Positions 7,041 to 11,154 of a DNA stretch of 11,154 nucleotides are shown piece after piece. The notes below the pieces were generated by a model. That model searched no databases. It was given only the letters and a program-made list of their open reading frames with translations, and had not been told where the DNA came from. Origin of the DNA: an uncultured Clostridia bacterium (lineage in GTDB: Bacteria; Bacillota; Clostridia; Lachnospirales; Lachnospiraceae); the NCBI GenBank assembly GCA_946623485.1, contig CAMORF010000033.1, positions 1 through 11,154 on the forward strand, read 5' to 3'. The position numbers and the translations under genes were made by a program. Every line of letters begins with the position of its first letter. The first letter of the stretch is position 1.

Positions 7041-7074
7041 TGCATTCACAGTTATAATGCATTCACAGTTATAA
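7041..7074. repeat. Perfect 17-bp tandem duplication at the rfb promoter
   Basis: TGCATTCACAGTTATAA is present at 7041-7057 and again, without a gap or mismatch, at 7058-7074. On the minus strand each copy carries a TATAAC -10-like box. The upstream copy has a correctly spaced -35; the downstream copy does not. Confidence 0.85.
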
Positions 7075-7096
7075 GATAATTATTCGCAGTGATCAA
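7068..7096 (-). promoter_or_regulatory. Predicted promoter of the rfbABDC operon
   Basis: On the minus strand TTGATC (7096-7091) is 17 bp from TATAAC (7073-7068). It lies directly downstream of the AlaX-like gene stop (7098-7100), so the rfb genes probably have their own start point as well as any read-through. Transcription would start near 7061, inside the tandem duplication, leaving a leader of about 190 nt. Confidence 0.6.
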
Positions 7097-7097
7097 A

Positions 7098-8324
7098 TCA
7101 CATTCTCAGCTCATGAATGCTGATGGAAGGATCCGCTTCCAGAAAATATGCTTCGATCCGGCTGCGTGTTGCCTGAACGCTGCCCTGCAGGAAAAACGGT
7201 TTCCCGCCTCCTCTGCCATCCAGGGCCCGGTTCATCTCTTTGATCACGTTCTTCAGGTCGCCGTCTTTTCGCCCTGCCGCATACTTATATCCTTCTTCCT
7301 CGGATCCCGCAAAAGCAAATGCATTGCCCCCGCACGTTTCCATGACTTTTGCGGTCAGCTTTTGTGCCATAACCGCGTCCATGCCGGGGGCGAAGATCAC
7401 CACATTGCCGGCGCCTTCCAGTTCTTCAGCCGTTCGCTCAATCATCTGGTAACGCATGCCGATCAGGTCTCCCTTCAGGCGCGAGTGCTCCTCTACTAAC
7501 CGCTTCGCAGCGTTTCCGGTCTCCATCATCCTGCTGCTCAGATGCACGGACACTTCGTGGTTCTGGCAAAATACCTGCGCCAGGAATTCATAGGCCCATC
7601 TTCCACAGGCAAGCTCCATCCGGACGCCGCCTTTAAACCTTTCATGGGACAGGATCTTGATTACGCCGATCTCTCCGGTATGGGCGACATGGGTTCCGCA
7701 GCAGGCACAGACATCCGCACCGGGAATCGTTACCACGCGGATCTCTCCTTCCAGTTCCTTTTTGCTTCGGTAGGCGATCCCTTCCGCTTCCTCCCGGCTG
7801 TATACCGCTGTCATAACCGGCAGATTGGCCCATACAATTTCATTGGCACGTTTCTCGATCTCCGCAAGCCCATCCTCAGGGATCTCCCCATCCAGGTCAA
7901 TCGTCATGCGGTCCTGGCTCATATGAAAGCCAACATTATGATATCCATAACGTTCATGGATCAGCCCGCTCACGATATGCTCTCCCGAATGATTCTGCAT
8001 CCGGTCAAACCGGTATTCCCAATCCAGGATCCCGCGGACAGATGTGCCCACCGGTACAGCATCTGCGCAGATCAGGTATATATCATCCCCTTCTTCCTGC
8101 GTATCAAGCACCCTGATCTGAGCTGCCGCGAATGCATTTTCTGAAGCCTTGTCATGCAGGACAAGGACACCCCTGTCGCCGCTCTGTCCTCCGCCTTCCG
8201 GATAGAAAGCAGACCTGTCCAGGGTAATCCGGTACCTGTCCTGATTCCTGTCCTTCCCGCAGCCTGTCACACAGGCGTTAAATTCTTTGATATAAGCGTC
8301 TTGGTAATATAATCGCTCCGTCAT
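7098..8324 (-). CDS. Alanyl-tRNA editing protein (AlaX-L type, with DHHA1 domain)
   Basis: A 408-residue, free-standing relative of the AlaRS editing and C-terminal regions. Such proteins deacylate mischarged Ser- or Gly-tRNA(Ala) in the cytoplasm. The N-terminal AlaRS-like beta domain contains FYPEGGGQSGDRG (40-52). The zinc site is complete: His112 and His116 (NHSGEH), then CCGTH with Cys208 and His212. HTGEIGVIKI follows at 215-224. A coiled, basic linker leads to a DHHA1 domain with NVVIFAPGMD and a Gly-rich DGRGGGKPFFLQG segment near residues 368-380. No catalytic aminoacylation domain is present. The start at 8324 has GGAGAG about ten bases upstream and a predicted promoter at 8367-8395. 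The gene is divergent from the HAD phosphatase gene and precedes rfbA by 226 bp. The family assignment is firm; whether it acts on Ser or Gly cannot be read here. Confidence 0.92.
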   Translation of the reverse strand: MTERLYYQDAYIKEFNACVTGCGKDRNQDRYRITLDRSAFYPEGGGQSGDRGVLVLHDKASENAFAAAQIRVLDTQEEGDDIYLICADAVPVGTSVRGILDWEYRFDRMQNHSGEHIVSGLIHERYGYHNVGFHMSQDRMTIDLDGEIPEDGLAEIEKRANEIVWANLPVMTAVYSREEAEGIAYRSKKELEGEIRVVTIPGADVCACCGTHVAHTGEIGVIKILSHERFKGGVRMELACGRWAYEFLAQVFCQNHEVSVHLSSRMMETGNAAKRLVEEHSRLKGDLIGMRYQMIERTAEELEGAGNVVIFAPGMDAVMAQKLTAKVMETCGGNAFAFAGSEEEGYKYAAGRKDGDLKNVIKEMNRALDGRGGGKPFFLQGSVQATRSRIEAYFLEADPSISIHELRM

Positions 8325-8366
8325 ATTCCGCCATCTCTCCAGTTTCCTTTTTTTCCAACAAAAAAG

Positions 8367-8395
8367 AGTATATCCACATCCGTGCAGATTGACAA
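8367..8395 (-). promoter_or_regulatory. Predicted promoter of the AlaX-type gene
   Basis: On the minus strand TTGTCA (8395-8390) is 17 bp from TATACT (8372-8367), giving a start near 8360 and a leader of about 36 nt. Its -35 overlaps the -35 of the divergent HAD promoter by five of six bases. Confidence 0.7.
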
Positions 8396-8418
8396 GGCGG
8401 CCGGCTTTTTTCTATACT
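8389..8418 (+). promoter_or_regulatory. Predicted promoter of the HAD phosphatase gene
   Basis: TTGACA (8389-8394, perfect consensus) is 18 bp from TATACT (8413-8418). Transcription would start near 8425, giving a leader of about 120 nt. The -35 is shared with the minus-strand AlaX promoter. Confidence 0.75.
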
Positions 8419-8424
8419 TTCTCT

Positions 8425-8440
8425 AACCTGATCCCAGGTT
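8425..8440. promoter_or_regulatory. Possible operator: 16-bp inverted repeat at the HAD transcription start
   Basis: AACCTG (8425-8430) and CAGGTT (8435-8440) form a perfect 6-bp inverted repeat around ATCC, placed at the expected start of transcription. It could be a repressor half-site pair or a small 5' mRNA hairpin. No regulator gene is nearby, so this rests on position and symmetry alone. Confidence 0.35.
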
Positions 8441-8547
8441 CTTAATCTTCGGTAACTATTCAGCACCCCTACGATTCGGAATGCTCTGTATTCCTCATTC
8501 CGTCATAGGATTGTTCCGTCATAAATGAAAGGCTATGGATCTGAAAC

Positions 8548-9381
8548 ATGACTGATCAGAAGCTCGATGGAAAAATACTGTTCTTTTCGGATATCGATGA
8601 AACACTTGTGAACACCGACAAATCCCTCGGAGAGGAAAACCGTCTTGCAATCCATGAATTCCTCAGCCGCGGCAATCTCTTTGTGATCTCAACCGGACGG
8701 GCTCTCTCCGGCGCGCGGAACCTTCTGGTTGATGTCGGCCTGTACGGACTTGAAAACCTCTGGATCAGCAGCAGCAACGGCGCAATCGTATATGATACTT
8801 TTCATGCGCAGGAACTGCTCAGGCACTGTGTTCCGCTTGAACTGATGATAGAAGCGTTTGACCTGGCAAGGGCATTTGGAATCCATATCCAGACCTATAC
8901 GGATACTTCTGTTGTCTCCGAGACGGACAATGCATCCCTGAGGCGCTATCTCGCAATCCAGAATCTTCCGCTGGAGCTTTACCCGAATATCCGGGACGCA
9001 AAGATCGCGCCGCCCCCCAAGCTATTATGCCTGGATTTTGACCATCCGGAAAACATCACCCGTTTCCGGAAGCACTTTGAACAGCAGATGAAGGGCCGCA
9101 TGGACTGCTTCCAGTCCAATCCCTGGCTTCTCGAAATTGTTCTTCCAGGCGTAAACAAAGGATCTTCCCTGCGTTTTATCTCACAGAAAACAGGAATTCC
9201 GATTCAAAACACTGTCAGTGCAGGGGATGCGGAAAATGACCTTCCGATGATCCTTGCCGCCGGAATCGGCTGTGCGATGCAAAACGCGGATGACGCGCTG
9301 AAAGCGCAGGCTGATTACGTGACCATGAATGACAACAACCACGGGGGAATCTCTGAGATCCTGCATCGGTTCTGTCTATGA
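8548..9381 (+). CDS. Cof-type HAD-superfamily phosphatase
   Basis: A 277-residue cytoplasmic hydrolase of the Cof/HAD-IIB type, which dephosphorylates sugar phosphates, flavin-related or other small phosphometabolites. All four HAD motifs are present: motif I DIDETL with nucleophile Asp15 and acid/base Asp17, motif II VISTGRAL (Ser48/Thr49), motif III Lys204 in GVNKGSSL, and motif IV GDAENDLPM (Asp227, Asp231). The cap domain occupies roughly residues 85-195. Length is usual (about 260-280). Motif I has Glu where most Cof proteins have Gly (DxDGT), a tolerated but less common variant. The ribosome-binding site is weak: AAAGG lies 15 bases upstream and only GGA is nearer. The gene is divergent from the AlaX-type gene, has a near-consensus promoter and is followed by its own terminator, so it is probably monocistronic. 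The substrate is unknown. Confidence 0.9.
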   Translation: MTDQKLDGKILFFSDIDETLVNTDKSLGEENRLAIHEFLSRGNLFVISTGRALSGARNLLVDVGLYGLENLWISSSNGAIVYDTFHAQELLRHCVPLELMIEAFDLARAFGIHIQTYTDTSVVSETDNASLRRYLAIQNLPLELYPNIRDAKIAPPPKLLCLDFDHPENITRFRKHFEQQMKGRMDCFQSNPWLLEIVLPGVNKGSSLRFISQKTGIPIQNTVSAGDAENDLPMILAAGIGCAMQNADDALKAQADYVTMNDNNHGGISEILHRFCL

Positions 9382-9474
9382 ATATCTCTGAAGATCCAAA
9401 AAACCTGGCAGATGTCTTCCAGTCTCAGATTCTTTTCGTTCTGTCTATGAGTATCTCGAAAGCTCCAGAAAACC
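9370..9474 (+). repeat. Direct repeat duplicating the HAD gene tail
   Basis: The 36-nt segment 9370-9405, which includes the last codons and TGA of the HAD gene, recurs at 9439-9474 with 31 of 36 identical bases, 69 bp downstream. Both contain TTCTGTCTATGA. The second copy runs into the left arm of the terminator. The intervening sequence carries a short CTGG...CCAG inverted repeat followed by T-rich DNA. Confidence 0.75.
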
Positions 9475-9507
9475 CCTTCCGGCCATGAAAGCCGGAAGGG
9501 GTTTTCT
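9467..9507. terminator. Bidirectional rho-independent terminator
   Basis: The perfect 17-bp stem has arms at 9467-9483 and 9491-9507 and a 7-nt loop (CATGAAA). The GC-rich core CCCCTTCCGGC is flanked by an A-run on one side and a T-run on the other. It separates the convergent HAD phosphatase gene (+) and surface-protein gene (-) and can serve both. Confidence 0.93.
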
Positions 9508-9509
9508 GC

Positions 9510-9541
9510 TTAGGGTCTGCTCATGAATCACTGCTCATCTT
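9510..9541 (+). repeat. Intergenic repeat family, partial copy
   Basis: TTAGGGTCTGCTCATGAATCA followed by CATCTTAAATG aligns with the first half of copy 2 (TTAGGATCTGTC, GAATCACT, CATCTTGCTTG). The second half is missing. It lies between the terminator and the surface-protein stop codon. Confidence 0.45.
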
Positions 9542-9553
9542 AAATGTGTCATA

Positions 9554-11154
9554 TTACTTTCTGCGCTTTCTGAGCAGCACCACAACCAACGCGATGATGA
9601 CGAGCAGCGCTGCGCCGCCTGCGATCGCCAGCGGAATCAACGGGCTGCTATCGCCTGTCCGGACGGAGAGCGCATCTACCACATGGAAGGTGATGGACTT
9701 TGTAACATTCGTTCCATCCGGATTCCAGGTGTTCCCGTCATATACATCCTTTGCATAGGTGACGGTCAGTGTATAATCTCCAACCGCATTGATTGCCATG
9801 GATGTTGTATACGGGGATGCTGTCCAGGATCCGCCCACGCTGCCGATCTGATAGCTGGCAGGCCGGTACCGGTAATCTCCCGGATTCGGATTGTCGTTTT
9901 CCATTCCGGCGCCGGCAGCGGTAAAGGTCAGCGTCGTGCTCTTGAGGTATTCCGCTCCGTTCTCAAGGCCTGTAATCGTGTTATTGTTCGGATCCGGACC
10001 GTCTTTATAAAGCGCAGTCACCACTGTGTCATTTGCCCTCATGGTGATCGTCGCATAGTAACTGTTGAGATTGTCAAACTTCACTTTCCCGCTGGTCTTC
10101 TCCCAGCGATCGAATTCCTTGCCGGAGGGCGGGAAGTTCGGTACGACGTCAACCACGGTTCCCTTCGGGAAGGATCCGCTGCCGGTTCCGTTCTTCACTG
10201 TCAGGGTATACGGTATCAGCTCATAATGTGCCTTTACAACCGCATCCTCAGAAGACATCGTAAAGGTTGTCTGCGACGAGGTTTCTGAAGCGATGCTGCC
10301 GCTTCCGCTCTTCAGTGTCCAGTTCTTAAACCTGTAGCCCTTTTCCGGCGCATCGGCAGTAATGACAACCTTTTCCCCCTGCTGGTAGGAGCCGTCGCCG
10401 CTGCCGGATTTGACGGTCAGCTTATGTGTCACGAGCGTCAGGGATGCGGATACGGTAACTGCTCCCGGATCCAAGCTGTTGAGGGCTGTAAACGTCAGGA
10501 CTGTCTTATCCGCTGACAGGATGGAGCTTTCCAGGATTCCGCCTCCCAATGTTGCGGTGAAGCTGTCAATCTGATACCCGGTCTGGGGAGTCAGTGTATA
10601 TGTATACTGGTTCGTGCTTCCGTCTACTGCCTTCACCTCGGTAAGATTGATCACACCGCCTTCCGCCGGCTGTACGATCGCGACCTGAGGCTCCAGAACC
10701 TGCGGCTCATCGGCCTGCATGCTCATGTAGACCGGCTCCACTGACACATCATCCGTACTCAGCGTCAGTTCGAGTGTCGGGTCCGTCAGGCTCGAAGTGG
10801 CAACTTCTCCGGTGGAGATGACCTTCCACTCCTGGAACTGCTGTCCTTCCGGAGCCGGATCAGCGGTGATGCTGACAGTTGCCCCTCTTTCCAGTTCCAG
10901 CAGTTTCATTCCATCTGCTTCTGCAATCGTCCGGTCTGCAATCTCCTGTGCGGTTTCCGTTACGGGTACTCCGCTGCCATCCGGATTCTGTACGGCATCA
11001 ATGGTCGAGTTCTTTAATGTGAAGGTCGTCAGTTCTCTCTGCTGTGGTTCCGCCGTAGCTTCTGTCTGCTGCGGTTCTGCGGGAGCTTCTGTCTGGGCCG
11101 GAGCCTCGGTTTGTGCAGAAGTCTGTGCCGATGTTTCCTGGGTTTCCGGCTGGA
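9554..11154 (-). CDS. Cell-surface protein with InlB-type repeats and C-terminal membrane anchor (5' end outside window)
   Basis: A large extracellular protein, 532 residues visible; the frame stays open from the ATG at 10909 to the right edge, so the start is beyond the window. Visible residues 1-40 are a Gln/Thr/Glu/Ala/Pro-rich linker with repeated QTEAPA and EPQQ units, probably a wall-spanning spacer. Then come modules of the Listeria-Bacteroides/InlB B-repeat kind (pattern: G..V.ITA....G..F..W ... T.TM...D..V.A.Y) at about 85-143, 244-312 and 315-384, with a divergent beta module at about 150-242. A final Ig-like segment (385-494) precedes VRTGD (497-501), a 23-residue hydrophobic helix (505-527) and RKRRK, the layout of a sortase signal or single membrane anchor. 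The usual Pro of LPxTG is absent (LSVRTGD). Repeats of this kind occur in adhesins and other surface proteins; the specific role and any N-terminal domain are unknown. Confidence 0.85.
   Translation of the reverse strand, partial: QPETQETSAQTSAQTEAPAQTEAPAEPQQTEATAEPQQRELTTFTLKNSTIDAVQNPDGSGVPVTETAQEIADRTIAEADGMKLLELERGATVSITADPAPEGQQFQEWKVISTGEVATSSLTDPTLELTLSTDDVSVEPVYMSMQADEPQVLEPQVAIVQPAEGGVINLTEVKAVDGSTNQYTYTLTPQTGYQIDSFTATLGGGILESSILSADKTVLTFTALNSLDPGAVTVSASLTLVTHKLTVKSGSGDGSYQQGEKVVITADAPEKGYRFKNWTLKSGSGSIASETSSQTTFTMSSEDAVVKAHYELIPYTLTVKNGTGSGSFPKGTVVDVVPNFPPSGKEFDRWEKTSGKVKFDNLNSYYATITMRANDTVVTALYKDGPDPNNNTITGLENGAEYLKSTTLTFTAAGAGMENDNPNPGDYRYRPASYQIGSVGGSWTASPYTTSMAINAVGDYTLTVTYAKDVYDGNTWNPDGTNVTKSITFHVVDALSVRTGDSSPLIPLAIAGGAALLVIIALVVVLLRKRRK

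Noticed and set aside
6872..7067. Riboswitch in the rfbA leader
   Set aside because: The leader is long enough and has small direct repeats, but I see no conserved riboswitch core or terminator/anti-terminator pair.
8278..8466. A 62-codon minus-strand frame spanning the divergent promoter region
   Set aside because: It overlaps the AlaX-type start out of frame and covers both predicted promoters, with no recognisable protein features.
10907..10909. ATG at 10909 as the start of the surface protein
   Set aside because: The frame is open for 81 further codons to the window edge, with a biased Gln/Thr/Glu/Ala/Pro linker, so this Met is internal.

Overview
The window looks like chromosomal DNA from a moderately GC-rich member of the Clostridia, most likely Lachnospiraceae-like. 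The evidence is a small lipoprotein of the DUF4358 type, a surface protein with InlB-type repeats and a TGD-type C-terminal anchor region, purine-rich Shine-Dalgarno sites and compact, mostly leftward gene order. The taxonomic call is inference. I see no rRNA, tRNA, transposase, phage gene or CRISPR array.

Layout, left to right. (1) The 3' end of an SGNH/GDSL hydrolase gene (+) enters from the left edge and converges on a DUF4358 lipoprotein gene (-); the two share a long bidirectional terminator at 713-758. (2) An M20-family dipeptidase gene (PepV type, -) follows. (3) A complete dTDP-L-rhamnose set lies on the minus strand, transcribed rfbA, rfbB, rfbD, rfbC, from a predicted promoter at 7068-7096. 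Together these four enzymes turn glucose-1-phosphate and dTTP into dTDP-L-rhamnose, the donor for rhamnose-containing cell-wall polysaccharides. No glycosyltransferase is in the window. (4) An AlaX-type alanyl-tRNA editing protein gene (-) and a Cof-type HAD phosphatase gene (+) diverge from a 223-bp spacer, where two predicted promoters share one -35 region. (5) A long surface-protein gene (-) runs off the right edge. Its frame is open through the last base, so the first ATG inside the window is not its start.

No new defence, mobile or biosynthetic system is visible. The genes are ordinary housekeeping and envelope functions. The unexplained structure is in the spacers. A degenerate intergenic repeat of about 60-80 bp, with ends resembling TTAAGGATCTGT and ACAGCTTC, occurs after the SGNH gene, twice in tandem between rfbC and the dipeptidase gene, in a rearranged hairpin form inside the rfb operon between rfbD and rfbC, and partly after the HAD phosphatase terminator. 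Weaker traces follow the dipeptidase and rfbA stop codons. Other notable items are a perfect 17-bp tandem duplication carrying the -10 box of the rfb promoter, the shared -35 of the divergent promoters, and a duplicated HAD gene tail.

No gene-free stretch exceeds 300 bp. The longest spacers (2855-3069, 6872-7097, 8325-8547) are covered by the entries below.
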